Assembly: GCA_013215655.1 (NCBI GenBank)
Contig: JABSOX010000002.1
Span: forward strand, 37,125 to 101,124
Direction of reading: 5' to 3'
DNA length: 64,000 nt
Source of the DNA: Colwellia sp.
GTDB lineage: Bacteria; Pseudomonadota; Gammaproteobacteria; Enterobacterales; Alteromonadaceae
Shown here: piece by piece, positions 55,405 through 64,000 of the stretch
Layout: the number at the start of each line of letters is the position of its first letter
Position numbering within the stretch: the first letter of the stretch is position 1
Program-made: the position numbers and the translations under genes
Notes under the pieces: generated by a model
What the model was told of the DNA's origin: nothing
The model's database searches: none
Seen by the model: the letters and a program-made list of their open reading frames with translations, nothing else

Positions 55405-56277
55405 TTAATGCAAAGGCATAGACATAATGCGTGTTAAAATAGCTTTAGATTGGTCTATATAGTTACCACCAAACAAGTTTGCGTGATTAAGTACATGATA
55501 AAAATTATAAATGATTTTACGTTGTTCATAACTGTCTGGAAGTGGAAAAATTTCTTGATACCCTTGGTAGAACTCAGCAGGCAGATGACCAAATAATTCT
55601 GTCATCGCAATATCCACTTCTCTATCACCATAATAACAAGCGGGGTCAAAAATAATGGAACTTGACTCAGTAAAGCCTAAATTACCTTGCCATAAATCAC
55701 CGTGAACTAAACAAGGTTCAACATGATGGTGTTTTAATGCATCGTGACAGACTTGAGTTATGTGCTCTATTTTACCAATATTAATAGATTTTTCATGTAA
55801 CAACTGTAATTGCCATGCAATGCGTTGCTCTGCAAAAAAAGTTTTCCAGTTACTGCTCCACGTATTGGGCTGTAGAGTATCACCAATATAGTTATCAGTT
55901 TGCCAACCAAATTGTCCATGGCTGGAAGACTTATGCATATTTGCAAGTTGTTGTCCTAGTTGATGCCATTGTCGATTTTTTGCACCCGCTAAAGGAATAT
56001 AATTCAATACCAAATAACTTTTGTCTAGTGTTGTACCCATAGTAACAACGTCCGGACAGGATATTTGCTTTAATGCCGAAATTTGTTTTAGCGCATAGGC
56101 TTCTGATTCAAAATGTTCGAAGTGGTCTTTATTATTGATTTTTACAAAGTAGTGGCGTTCTGCGTCACTTACTCGATACGATAAATTTATATCGCCTCCT
56201 GATATGGGGGTTTTTTCATTGATATGAAAGTTATCACCAGTCTCATTGCTAATCGCTTGTTCAATTGATCGCCACAT
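55405..56277 (-). CDS. Fructosamine kinase-family protein (YniA-like)
   Basis: A 290-residue kinase of the fructosamine/ketosamine-3-kinase family. The N-lobe opens ISGGDINLSYRVSDAERHYFVKIN with the ATP-binding Lys. The catalytic loop is LVHGDLWQGNLGF (base Asp plus Asn), and the metal-binding Asp lies in IIFDPACYYGDREVDIAM, followed by the ELFG block. It phosphorylates sugar adducts on amines or proteins, initiating deglycation. Upstream lies MITE 2. Confidence 0.92.
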   Translation of the reverse strand: MWRSIEQAISNETGDNFHINEKTPISGGDINLSYRVSDAERHYFVKINNKDHFEHFESEAYALKQISALKQISCPDVVTMGTTLDKSYLVLNYIPLAGAKNRQWHQLGQQLANMHKSSSHGQFGWQTDNYIGDTLQPNTWSSNWKTFFAEQRIAWQLQLLHEKSINIGKIEHITQVCHDALKHHHVEPCLVHGDLWQGNLGFTESSSIIFDPACYYGDREVDIAMTELFGHLPAEFYQGYQEIFPLPDSYEQRKIIYNFYHVLNHANLFGGNYIDQSKAILTRIMSMPLH

Positions 56278-56338
56278 GACGTTTTACCAAATACTTATGC
56301 TCATATGATGAGTATAGTAAAGATGTGCAATTATATAA

Positions 56339-56641
56339 GGGTCTGTTGATCTTTCGAGATTATTTTTACAGCTATTTATTGGGTATTTATACAAGGTAGA
56401 GCCTTTGTCATGTGGTTGTTCCACATAAAAAGGCGATAACGGCTTAAAAAGCTCCAACAGATGCTATCCAAAGGATTCGGCTAAAAGTGCTTTACTCTTT
56501 GTTGCCTACAGGACGTAGGTACTTAGCGTGAGCAGTATTTGCTTAGAATGGCTAGGCGACACACTACTCGCCACTATTAAAACGCTTTATTTTATTGCAA
56601 AAAAGGTGAACAAAATTTAACCGCGAAAGATCAACAGACCC
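56339..56641. mobile_element. MITE-like element 2 (303 bp)
   Basis: The left end GGGTCTGTTGATCTTTCGAG and the inverted right end CGCGAAAGATCAACAGACCC match over 20 bp with one mismatch. The ~260-bp interior has no ORF. It is unrelated in its ends to MITE 1. Flanks are TATAA on the left and TATTA on the right, so any duplication is short or eroded. It sits between fructosamine kinase and fdxA, both on the minus strand. Confidence 0.85.
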
Positions 56642-56652
56642 TATTAACAGTG

Positions 56653-56991
56653 TTAAGTAGAGTTTTCATCAATAATAAGGTGCTGAATTTTGTTGGTTAT
56701 TCCATCCCACTCTTTGGCATCGGTGGGCGGCGCTTTTATCTCAGTAATTCTTGGCCATACCTTTGCTAGTTCGGCATTAAGTTCAATAAATTCTTTTTGA
56801 TTGTCAGGTACATCATCTTCTTGAAAAATGGCGTCTGCAGGGCATTCTATCGGGCATAAATCACAGTCAATACAGTCATCTGGGCTGATCACTAAAAAAT
56901 TTGGACCTTCAAAAAATGCATCAACTGGGCATACAGCAACACAGTCAGTGTATTTACATTTAATACAGTTATCGGTTACTACAAAAGCCAT
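56653..56991 (-). CDS. fdxA: Seven-iron ferredoxin (3Fe-4S + 4Fe-4S)
   Basis: A 112-residue FdxA. The first cluster region is [20 protein letters not shown], with the non-Cys position typical of a 3Fe-4S site, and the second is [19 protein letters not shown], binding 4Fe-4S. The C-terminal extension (KVWPRITE...KEWDGI) is normal. It is a low-potential electron carrier in the cytoplasm. The stop lies 11 bp from the end of MITE 2, so the element may provide its transcription end. Confidence 0.94.
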   Translation of the reverse strand: MAFVVTDNCIKCKYTDCVAVCPVDAFFEGPNFLVISPDDCIDCDLCPIECPADAIFQEDDVPDNQKEFIELNAELAKVWPRITEIKAPPTDAKEWDGITNKIQHLIIDENST

Positions 56992-57141
56992 AACTTCTCT
57001 TTTTAAAAGTGTAAAGTTGGAATGAATTATTTTGCGCTGATCATACCTAGCCTAGAAAGAATTTCAATTGTTGATTTATCTGTGTCGGCTGTTCAGGTAA
57101 AATACTGACAAATTATTACCTTCTATTACTCTTGGAAAACT

Positions 57142-58839
57142 ATGTTGCGTTTAACAGACATCAAGTTAGCTCTTAATCATCAACCAGAAGAACTAAAGCA
57201 GGCAGTTCTTGATAAGTTACTGATCCTTGATGAAGAGCTTGTTGAATTTACAGTTTTTAAACGTGGCTATGATGCACGTCGCAAGAATAACATTATTTTA
57301 ATGTATTCCCTTGATGTTGAAACAACGAACGATACCGCTATTTTAGAAAAATTTGCCGATGATAATCATGTCAAAGAAAGCCCTGATATGCATTATCACT
57401 TTGTTGGTAAGGCGCCTCAAAACCTTGAAAAACGACCGGTAGTTATTGGTTTTGGTCCTTGTGGTTTATTTGCGGGGTTAGTATTAGCGCAAATGGGTTT
57501 TAAACCCATTATTTTGGAACGCGGTAAAGAAGTGAGAGAGCGCACTAAAGATACCTTTGGTTTTTGGCGTAAAAAAATTCTAAACACCGAATCAAATGTC
57601 CAGTTTGGTGAAGGTGGTGCGGGTACTTTTTCTGATGGTAAGTTATATAGCCAAGTTAAAGACCCAAAACATTATAGTCGTAAAGTTTTAAATGAATTTG
57701 TAGCTGCGGGTGCACCAGAAGAAATTTTATATGTCAGTAAACCGCATATAGGTACGTTTAAATTGGTCACTATGATCGAAAAAATGCGCGCTAAAATCAT
57801 TGAACTAGGCGGTGAAATACGTTTTTCAGCGCGTGTTGAGCAACTGCATTTTTCAAAAGTAGAAAGTGAAGATGTTGAAGGTGAAAATAGTCAAGATGAA
57901 GCTAGTCAAATTGATGGTAACCAAGGTCGTACAAGTAAAAGAAAAATAGTCGGCTTAACACTGGCTTCAGGTGAAAAAATTGAAACGAATCATATTGCTT
58001 TAGCTATTGGCCATAGTGCGCGTGATACTTTTGAAATGTTACATCATAATAATGTTTATATTAAAGCTAAGCCATTTTCAATAGGTTTTAGAATAGAGCA
58101 TGAGCAGTCAGTTATTGATGAGGCGCGTTTTGGCAAAAATGCAGGCCATCCAATTTTGGGCGCTGCAGATTACAAGCTAGTTCATCACTGTAAAAACGGG
58201 CGTTCGGTATATAGCTTTTGTATGTGTCCCGGTGGAACTGTGGTTGCAGCCGCATCGGAAGAAGGTCGAGTTGTTACTAATGGTATGAGTCAATATTCAC
58301 GCCATGAGCGTAATGCCAATAGTGCTATTGTGGTGGGTATTGAACCAAAAGATTATGACATTGATGGAAATGTCGATAATGTTTTAGCCGGAATAGAGTT
58401 TCAACGTCGCCTTGAAGAAAAGTCTTTTGAATTAGGGGGCAGCTCGTATGATGCTCCTGTGCAATTAGTGGGCGATTTTTTAGCCGGTCGTAAAAGTGGT
58501 GAACATGGCTGCGTAAAACCTTCATATAAGCCCGGTGTTAAATATTGTGATTTAAGTGAAACGTTGCCGCAATATGCTATTGATGCAATCAGAGAAGCAT
58601 TGCCTGCATTTGAAAAGAAAATAAAAGGCTTCTCAATGGCTGATGCTACCTTAACGGCCGTTGAAACCCGCACATCATCACCTATTCAAATAACGCGAGA
58701 TAAAGAAACGTTGCAGAGTCTTAATGTGGATGGGCTTTTTCCTGCGGGAGAGGGAGCTGGTTATGCTGGTGGTATTTTATCCGCAGGTATTGATGGCATT
58801 AAAGTCGCTGAGGCTATAGCTAAAGACATATTAAAATAA
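57142..58839 (+). CDS. FAD-dependent oxidoreductase, COG2509 type
   Basis: A 565-residue flavoprotein. An N-terminal ~95-residue domain (MLRLTDIKLALNHQPEEL...VFKRGYDARRKNNI) precedes the dinucleotide-binding motif VIGFGPCGLFAGLVLAQMGF. The family-typical NVQFGEGGAGTFSDGKLYS follows, then C-terminal LFPAGEGAGYAGGILSAGIDG. The enzyme's substrate is not established; members are sometimes annotated as uncharacterised dehydrogenases. There is an internal acidic insert (~residues 235-260, EDVEGENSQDEASQ). Convergent with the histidine kinase downstream. Confidence 0.9.
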   Translation: MLRLTDIKLALNHQPEELKQAVLDKLLILDEELVEFTVFKRGYDARRKNNIILMYSLDVETTNDTAILEKFADDNHVKESPDMHYHFVGKAPQNLEKRPVVIGFGPCGLFAGLVLAQMGFKPIILERGKEVRERTKDTFGFWRKKILNTESNVQFGEGGAGTFSDGKLYSQVKDPKHYSRKVLNEFVAAGAPEEILYVSKPHIGTFKLVTMIEKMRAKIIELGGEIRFSARVEQLHFSKVESEDVEGENSQDEASQIDGNQGRTSKRKIVGLTLASGEKIETNHIALAIGHSARDTFEMLHHNNVYIKAKPFSIGFRIEHEQSVIDEARFGKNAGHPILGAADYKLVHHCKNGRSVYSFCMCPGGTVVAAASEEGRVVTNGMSQYSRHERNANSAIVVGIEPKDYDIDGNVDNVLAGIEFQRRLEEKSFELGGSSYDAPVQLVGDFLAGRKSGEHGCVKPSYKPGVKYCDLSETLPQYAIDAIREALPAFEKKIKGFSMADATLTAVETRTSSPIQITRDKETLQSLNVDGLFPAGEGAGYAGGILSAGIDGIKVAEAIAKDILK

Positions 58840-58889
58840 CGCTGAGTTACTGAAAGCTGAAGATTACAACTAAGATATTAACAAGCATT

Positions 58890-60116
58890 TTAATTGGCAA
58901 GAATATCGTTAATGCTCATTGGATTTTGTGAAATAGGTAATGATATTTTAAAAATTCCGCCAGTATTTTCATCTGTTGTTGATTCAGCCCAAATCTTTCC
59001 TTGATGAGCTTCGATGATTTCTTTACTTATGGCTAAACCTAGCCCAGTACTGCCCATTCCTGTGCCTGTTTCCATGCTTTGATCTTGAATGAATTTATTA
59101 AAAACAACGTCAAGCTTACCTTGTTCGAGGCCTACTCCTTGGTCAATAATACTGAGTTCAAGATGTTGTGCGATAACGGTGTAGTTAAAGGTTATGTTTT
59201 TACCACGAGGAGAGTGTTTAATGGCATTTGATAATAAATTGGTGATCACTTGATGGAAAAGTGCATTATCACATTCAATTAATATCGGCGATGCTGGCTT
59301 ATTGGTAATAATACTTAATTGTTGATCTTCTAATTTAACGGATAATTCATTACAGCAGTTATTAATGACTTCCTCAATATTATATTCTGCTAAGTTGAGC
59401 TCCATTTTTCCAGCTTCTAGCTTCGATATATCTAGAAGATTATTGATTAGCTCAAGTAGACGTAAACCACTGCTTTCAATATTTTCAAAATATCGTTTTA
59501 ATTTCTCTGTTGATACTTTGTCGACACGTGTTACACCCATTTGTGCGTAACTTAATATGCCATGCAGAGGAGTACGTAGTTCGTGTGACATATTGGCTAA
59601 AAAATGAGACTTAGCTTTATTGGCATCTTCTGCTGCATTTTTAGCTTTTTCTATTTGGTTAATGAGTTGGTAGCTTCGTAATGCACTTTTAAGGTTCATC
59701 TTAAGATCGCGACTGGATAAGTGAGATTTATCCAAAAATGAGTTTATATCATATAAATCAAAAACCTCGTCTTCAGAGCACTGTCCTGTTCTTAATAAAA
59801 TTCGCACTTGTTTATTATTCAATTCATTACGTACATAGGTCACGACATCTAAACCTGCACTGTCTGTTTCCATAATAACATCAAGTAAAATAACAGAAAT
59901 ATCTTGGTGTGTTTGCATCAATGTCCGAGCATCACTTCCTGAATAACCGGGAATGATTTCTATTGGTCGTTGGTCAAAAATAAAATCACGAAGTACTAAA
60001 CCCGTACTTACATGGACACCCTCATCATCATCGATAACAAGTATTTTCCAAGGAGCCTTTGTATTTTCTGTAGAAGGCTCAATAGATTCACTGAACAGGA
60101 AAGTATCATCAGTCAT
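58890..60116 (-). CDS. Hybrid receiver-histidine kinase
   Basis: A 408-residue cytoplasmic protein with an N-terminal receiver (~25-150; VIDDDEGVH pocket, phospho-Asp in ILLDVIMETD), a HisKA domain (H-box FLANMSHELRTPLHG, ~175-240) and HATPase_c (~290-400; N-box NLLSNAIKHSP, G1 DQGVGLE, G2 GLGLAIS). There are no membrane helices, so it is probably driven by an input from the adjacent receiver protein. It overlaps that gene by 8 nt. Its receiver closely resembles that of the HD-GYP regulator at 10.2 kb. Confidence 0.93.
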   Translation of the reverse strand: MTDDTFLFSESIEPSTENTKAPWKILVIDDDEGVHVSTGLVLRDFIFDQRPIEIIPGYSGSDARTLMQTHQDISVILLDVIMETDSAGLDVVTYVRNELNNKQVRILLRTGQCSEDEVFDLYDINSFLDKSHLSSRDLKMNLKSALRSYQLINQIEKAKNAAEDANKAKSHFLANMSHELRTPLHGILSYAQMGVTRVDKVSTEKLKRYFENIESSGLRLLELINNLLDISKLEAGKMELNLAEYNIEEVINNCCNELSVKLEDQQLSIITNKPASPILIECDNALFHQVITNLLSNAIKHSPRGKNITFNYTVIAQHLELSIIDQGVGLEQGKLDVVFNKFIQDQSMETGTGMGSTGLGLAISKEIIEAHQGKIWAESTTDENTGGIFKISLPISQNPMSINDILAN

Positions 60117-61260
60117 TTTGATTACTACCGGGTATACGGCGTTGTAGTAAGTGACAAAGTTCTTTGATTATTTCATCAAAAACATGTTCTGCTTGTTTTC
60201 CATCTTCATAAACTTTATCCAGTTTGTTTTCTGCTGTTAATATTTGTTGTTTAATATGCTCTCCATCGTCTTCATCTAATTCTAGTTTTATAAATGAGTT
60301 TTGTATGTCTTTCGATAATCCTCCTAATATTTTTGTATTTTGTGCGCGATGATGAAGGCTTAACTCTTTGAACTCCTTTAACCGTAGTGCGACGACCTTG
60401 ATAGTATTTTCGAGCAACTGATCTTGTCGTTGTTGTTTGAAATCAGTGACGCGCTGCTTTAATTTTTCTTCTAAGGCATCAATAATTATACACAGATGAT
60501 CTTTATAGCGACTTTTAGCATCTTCGTCTTCAGGCATTTCCCTGATCAATATTGCTGCATGTTCACTATTAAATATGGCTCGATTAGAGAATTCAATAAT
60601 TTTTCCTCCAAGGTGCATTTCACGTAATACATCTTGTTCAATAGGTCTTATTTTATTATCTGTGGAAAAATATACTGATGGCATTGTATGAGCTAACATA
60701 ATGCAGGCTTCCAAATTGAAGTTTCTAAGTACTTCTTTTACTAATGCTAAAATAGCATTGAGATTGTTTTCTGTTAACAAAGACTTCAAAAAATGGAATA
60801 TGGCACTTAGTTCACCGCTGCTTGTTAAAGCAGTCATTGCCGTGCCCATGGCATTGCGTATTTCTTCTTTGCTTTTGCTTTTGTCATCTTCTATTTTTAG
60901 TAATAAACTAATTTTGGCTTTTAATTCCTCTTCTTCAAAAGGTTTAGTTAGGTAGTCATCTCCTCCAGCTTGATAGCCCGCAAGTCGTTCTTGTGCGGAG
61001 GCCAATGCAGAAATGAAAATAATTGGCAAATCTTCATATTGTCTTTTTTTACGCAAATGTCTGCATGTATCTAAGCCATTTAATACCGGCATATTGACAT
61101 CTAGTAAAATAAGATCAGGTCTACTATGTTCAACACTGTCAATGCATTCTCGACCATTACAAACAAACTCGACCTCAAATTCATCTTCTAATAAATCTAA
61201 GATAATATTTTGATTCATCACTTCGTCGTCAACGACTAATAAGTTAGGTCTAATATTCAT
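60109..61260 (-). CDS. Response regulator with non-DNA-binding C-terminal region
   Basis: A ~383-residue protein. The start is set at ATG 61260 (MNIRPNLLVVDDE), with AAGG 9 nt upstream; the track adds 26 implausible residues. Residues ~1-125 form a receiver (VVDDE, phospho-Asp in LILLDVNMP, Lys in YLTKPF). Residues ~150-290 resemble a degenerate GAF-like sensory domain (GELSAIFHFLKSLL...ACIMLAHT), and the last ~90 are a coiled-coil-rich helical segment. There is no DNA-binding domain, so it likely modulates the coupled hybrid kinase. The 61261-61659 gap holds the thrS leader. Confidence 0.85.
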   Translation of the reverse strand: MNIRPNLLVVDDEVMNQNIILDLLEDEFEVEFVCNGRECIDSVEHSRPDLILLDVNMPVLNGLDTCRHLRKKRQYEDLPIIFISALASAQERLAGYQAGGDDYLTKPFEEEELKAKISLLLKIEDDKSKSKEEIRNAMGTAMTALTSSGELSAIFHFLKSLLTENNLNAILALVKEVLRNFNLEACIMLAHTMPSVYFSTDNKIRPIEQDVLREMHLGGKIIEFSNRAIFNSEHAAILIREMPEDEDAKSRYKDHLCIIIDALEEKLKQRVTDFKQQRQDQLLENTIKVVALRLKEFKELSLHHRAQNTKILGGLSKDIQNSFIKLELDEDDGEHIKQQILTAENKLDKVYEDGKQAEHVFDEIIKELCHLLQRRIPGSNQND

Positions 61261-61620
61261 TGTTACTACCTTGGATGTTGCACATTTTTTTAATTCAATG
61301 ACTTGTTTTTTCTTTGATATGTTAACTTTAGTGCACAATATAGGCTTATGCGAATTGTTGGTTAACTAGGTTGTATCGATGTTTATTGCAAATTTACGGT
61401 ATGAGTTGTTCAAGTAATAACTAACGTTAACTAGATAATTTAGAATGTGTGAGAAAATCATTTCTTTTAATGAAAAATGAATATATTGCATTGTTAGCCA
61501 CTTTCGCCTATATTCCCGTCTCTGTTGGCTTTAAATGAAAGATTTTAAAGCTAATTCAGGTCCTCAGACCTAACAATAATTGTGCATTTTATTATTAAAT
61601 ATTAATGTAAAAATACTCAA

Positions 61621-61641
61621 GCGACGCCTCGTATACGCCGC
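61621..61641 (+). promoter_or_regulatory. Putative ThrRS translational operator hairpin
   Basis: GCGACG-CCTCGTATA-CGCCGC forms a 6-bp stem (one A:C mismatch) with a 9-base loop holding U-CGU-A, the same arrangement as positions 33-37 of a threonine tRNA anticodon loop. It lies ~8 nt upstream of the AAGG Shine-Dalgarno of thrS. In E. coli, ThrRS represses its own mRNA by binding such a tRNA-like hairpin. Confidence 0.6.
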
Positions 61642-61659
61642 CACTGATAAGGAAAATAC

Positions 61660-63570
61660 ATGCCTGTAATTACTCTCCCTGATGGTTCACAACGCACTTT
61701 CGAAAATGCAATATCGGTAATGGATGTTGCTCTTGATATAGGCCCAGGGCTTGCGAAAGCAACCATTGCTGGCCGTATCGATGGTAATCTTGTTGATGCT
61801 TGTGAATTAATTACCCAAGACGCGTCTTTACAACTGATCACCAGTAAAGACAGTGAAGGTCTTGAAATTATTCGTCACTCTTGTGCACATTTATTAGGGC
61901 ATGCAATAAAACAATTATACCCAAATGTTAAAATGGCTATTGGTCCAACTATTGATAATGGCTTTTATTATGATATCGATCTTGATGAGTCAATAACTGA
62001 AGATGATTTAGTTAAACTTGAAAAGCGCATGACAGAATTGGCTCGTACTGGCTACCAAGTAGAGAAAAAAGTCGGTACTTGGCAAGATGCTTACGATGCG
62101 TTTACTGAGCGCGGCGAAACCTATAAATTACAAATTCTTGATGAAAATATTGAGAAAACTGATACACCTGCGTTATATCATCATCAAGAATATGTTGATA
62201 TGTGTCGTGGTCCTCATGTACCAAGCATGCGTCATTGTCATCATTTTAAATTAATGAAAGTTGCGGGTGCTTATTGGCGTGGCAATTCAGACAACAAAAT
62301 GTTGCAACGTATTTACGGCACTGCATGGGCAGATAAAAAACAACTTAAAGCTTACATTGTGCGTTTAGCGGAAGCTGAAAAGCGTGACCATCGTAAAATT
62401 GGTAAAACATTAGATTTATTCCATTGGCAAGAAGAAGCGCCGGGCATGGTCTTTTGGCATAATGATGGTTGGACAATTTATACTGAATTAGAAAAATTTA
62501 TTCGTGAAAAATTACGCGAATATGATTATGACGAAGTTAAAGCGCCAATGATGATGGACAGAAGCCTTTGGGAAAAATCAGGTCATTGGGATAAATATAA
62601 AGATGGAATGTTTACCACGACTTCAGAAAAGCGTGAATACGCGATAAAGCCAATGAACTGCCCGGGTCATGTACAAATATTCAACCAAGGTTTAAAATCA
62701 TACCGCGATTTACCTTTGCGTATTGCTGAATTTGGATGTTGTCATCGTAATGAACCGTCAGGCTCTTTACATGGCTTAATGCGTGTACGTGGTTTTACCC
62801 AAGATGATGCACATATCTTTTGTATGGAATCACAAGTTCAAGACGAAGTGAAAAAATGTATCGAAATGGTTTACGATGTATACAGTTCATTTGGTTTTGA
62901 AGATATTATTGTTAAATTATCAACGCGTCCTGAAAAACGTATCGGTAGTGATGAAATTTGGGACAAAGCCGAAGCAGGTTTAGCACAGGCATTAACTGAT
63001 AGTGATATTAAATTTGACTATTTACCGGGTGAAGGTGCTTTTTACGGTCCTAAAATTGAATTTACTTTAATGGACTGTTTAGGGCGTGCTTGGCAATGTG
63101 GTACGGTGCAATTAGATTTTGCACTGCCAGAGCGTTTAGGTGCTACTTATGTTGGTGAAGATAACGAAAGATACATTCCGGTAATGATCCATCGTGCAAT
63201 TTTGGGTTCACTTGAACGTTTTATTGGTATTTTGATCGAAGAGTACACCGGGAAATTTCCGACGTGGTTATCGCCAACTCAAGCCGTAATTATGAATATT
63301 ACCGACAAACAGAGCGAATATTGCAAAATAATTGCAAAAAAACTGAAAGAAAGTGGATTTAGAGCAAAACTAGACTTGAGAAATGAGAAGATAGGCTTTA
63401 AAATCCGCGAGCACACTTTGAAGCGTGTTCCGTATTTGTTAGTTGTTGGTGATAAAGAAATGGAAGCCGGTGAAATTGCAATACGATCTCGAAGTGGTGA
63501 AGATTTAGGTAAAGTGTCTGTTGATGATTTTATTAGTAAACTTAATGAAGAAGTAAAACAAAGAGTTTAA
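61660..63570 (+). CDS. thrS: Threonyl-tRNA synthetase
   Basis: A 636-residue class II ThrRS. Order: TGS domain (~1-60), N2 editing domain (~65-225, with [17 protein letters not shown] and [12 protein letters not shown]), catalytic core (~245-535), anticodon-binding domain (~540-636). Zinc ligands can be placed in [10 protein letters not shown] (Cys), the [18 protein letters not shown] block (His) and [10 protein letters not shown] (His). Length matches E. coli (642). It heads the usual thrS-infC operon, with a putative autoregulatory hairpin upstream. Confidence 0.97.
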   Translation: MPVITLPDGSQRTFENAISVMDVALDIGPGLAKATIAGRIDGNLVDACELITQDASLQLITSKDSEGLEIIRHSCAHLLGHAIKQLYPNVKMAIGPTIDNGFYYDIDLDESITEDDLVKLEKRMTELARTGYQVEKKVGTWQDAYDAFTERGETYKLQILDENIEKTDTPALYHHQEYVDMCRGPHVPSMRHCHHFKLMKVAGAYWRGNSDNKMLQRIYGTAWADKKQLKAYIVRLAEAEKRDHRKIGKTLDLFHWQEEAPGMVFWHNDGWTIYTELEKFIREKLREYDYDEVKAPMMMDRSLWEKSGHWDKYKDGMFTTTSEKREYAIKPMNCPGHVQIFNQGLKSYRDLPLRIAEFGCCHRNEPSGSLHGLMRVRGFTQDDAHIFCMESQVQDEVKKCIEMVYDVYSSFGFEDIIVKLSTRPEKRIGSDEIWDKAEAGLAQALTDSDIKFDYLPGEGAFYGPKIEFTLMDCLGRAWQCGTVQLDFALPERLGATYVGEDNERYIPVMIHRAILGSLERFIGILIEEYTGKFPTWLSPTQAVIMNITDKQSEYCKIIAKKLKESGFRAKLDLRNEKIGFKIREHTLKRVPYLLVVGDKEMEAGEIAIRSRSGEDLGKVSVDDFISKLNEEVKQRV

Positions 63571-63670
63571 TGGTAAAATAACAGGCATAATATATTTTTT
63601 TAATCCAAGTATTATATTCAGCCCAAGGGTAAATATAACTTGGTACAAAGTTCTTTGGAGGAACATGGCT

Positions 63671-64000
63671 ATTAAAGGTGGACAACGAGGCGGGCAAAAA
63701 GAGCCAGCACATCGTTTAAATGAGTTGATTACAGGCATCGTAGATAACGAAGTTCGTTTGATTAAATATGACGGAGAGCCTGGTGGCATCGTCACATTAG
63801 ACGAAGCAATGGATCAAGCTGATGAAGCTGGCGTAGATCTCGTTGAAATTAGCCCAACAGCTAAGCCTCCTGTTCTTCGTGTAATGGATTACGGCAAGTT
63901 TCTTTACGAAAAAGCTAAAGAGCAGAAAGAACAGCGTAAAAACCAGAAACAAATACAGGTTAAGGAAATTAAATTCCGTCCTGGAACAGATGAAGGCGAC
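63671..64000 (+). CDS. infC: Translation initiation factor IF-3 (3' end outside window)
   Basis: The first 110 codons of IF-3, absent from the ORF track because the frame runs off the window. The start is ATT 63671: GGAGG (63657-63661) lies 9 nt upstream of it, while the in-frame ATG at 63665 would have only 3 nt. E. coli infC also starts AUU AAA GGC GGA, exactly aligned with ATT AAA GGT GGA here. Conserved blocks are [21 protein letters not shown] and [19 protein letters not shown] start is needed for IF-3 autorepression. Confidence 0.9.
   Translation, partial: MKGGQRGGQKEPAHRLNELITGIVDNEVRLIKYDGEPGGIVTLDEAMDQADEAGVDLVEISPTAKPPVLRVMDYGKFLYEKAKEQKEQRKNQKQIQVKEIKFRPGTDEGD

Noticed and set aside
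63505-63795. Minus-strand ORF of 96 codons over the thrS end and infC start
   Set aside because: It is the antisense shadow of infC, which the ORF track omitted because it runs off the window.

Overview
The window is ordinary chromosome from an AT-rich marine gammaproteobacterium, most probably Alteromonadales and close to Colwellia or Thalassotalea. This rests on gene content and order (ilvIH, tesA/ybbA/ybbP, rlmF, alaA, yfbR, thrS-infC), the 7TMR-DISM diguanylate cyclase, the DUF3369/HD-GYP regulator, and MITE-like repeats of a kind common in that order. Taxonomy is inferred from gene resemblance; no search was run. Most of the window is core genome with tight overlapping operons. The stretch from about 29 to 51 kb is more accessory, with long intergenic gaps, gene relics, peptidases and transporters.

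Layout. 0-7.4 kb: a five-gene operon (MoxR ATPase tail, DUF58, BatA-like, DUF4175-like and a large membrane protein). 7.5-9.9 kb: ilvIH on the minus strand, preceded by a previously unlisted 31-codon leader peptide rich in Ile, Leu and Val plus an attenuator terminator. 10.2-15.3 kb: a DUF3369/HD-GYP response regulator, yfbR, alaA, an LRAT-like protein and a YvcK-type protein. 15.5-16.2 kb: a tRNA operon (Ala-GGC, Glu-TTC, Glu-TTC) with a clear promoter and terminator. 16.3-21.5 kb: tesA divergent from and overlapping ybbA-ybbP, then an AI-2E permease. 21.6-29.4 kb: an outer-membrane protein, DUF2947-rlmF, a secreted methyltransferase with a MATE pump, a diguanylate cyclase and a SUKH-like protein. 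29.8-43.8 kb: five secreted peptidases or hydrolases (DUF885, M20, M24, S12-like, S9) with a CadC-like TPR regulator and an MltF-like lytic transglycosylase that carries two solute-binding domains. 44-51 kb: a zinc-ribbon/Sel1 protein, a small solute-binding protein, a three-gene ABC unit, two IS110-family transposase relics and an orphan gene. 51-64 kb: D-cysteine desulfhydrase, tRNA-Val, NorM-like MATE, ribE, fructosamine kinase, fdxA, a COG2509 flavoprotein, a two-component pair, thrS and the start of infC.

The strongest non-coding signals are the ilvIH leader-peptide attenuator, a hairpin before thrS whose loop resembles a threonine tRNA anticodon loop, an ATT start for infC favoured by Shine-Dalgarno spacing, and two unrelated MITE-like elements with good terminal inverted repeats (54.1-54.4 kb and 56.3-56.6 kb). 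I found no CRISPR array, prophage or convincing complete defence system. The best candidates for undescribed biology are the secreted-protein plus ABC exporter unit at 47.2-49.4 kb, the double-sensor lytic transglycosylase, and the mutually exclusive hairpins at 52.3 kb.
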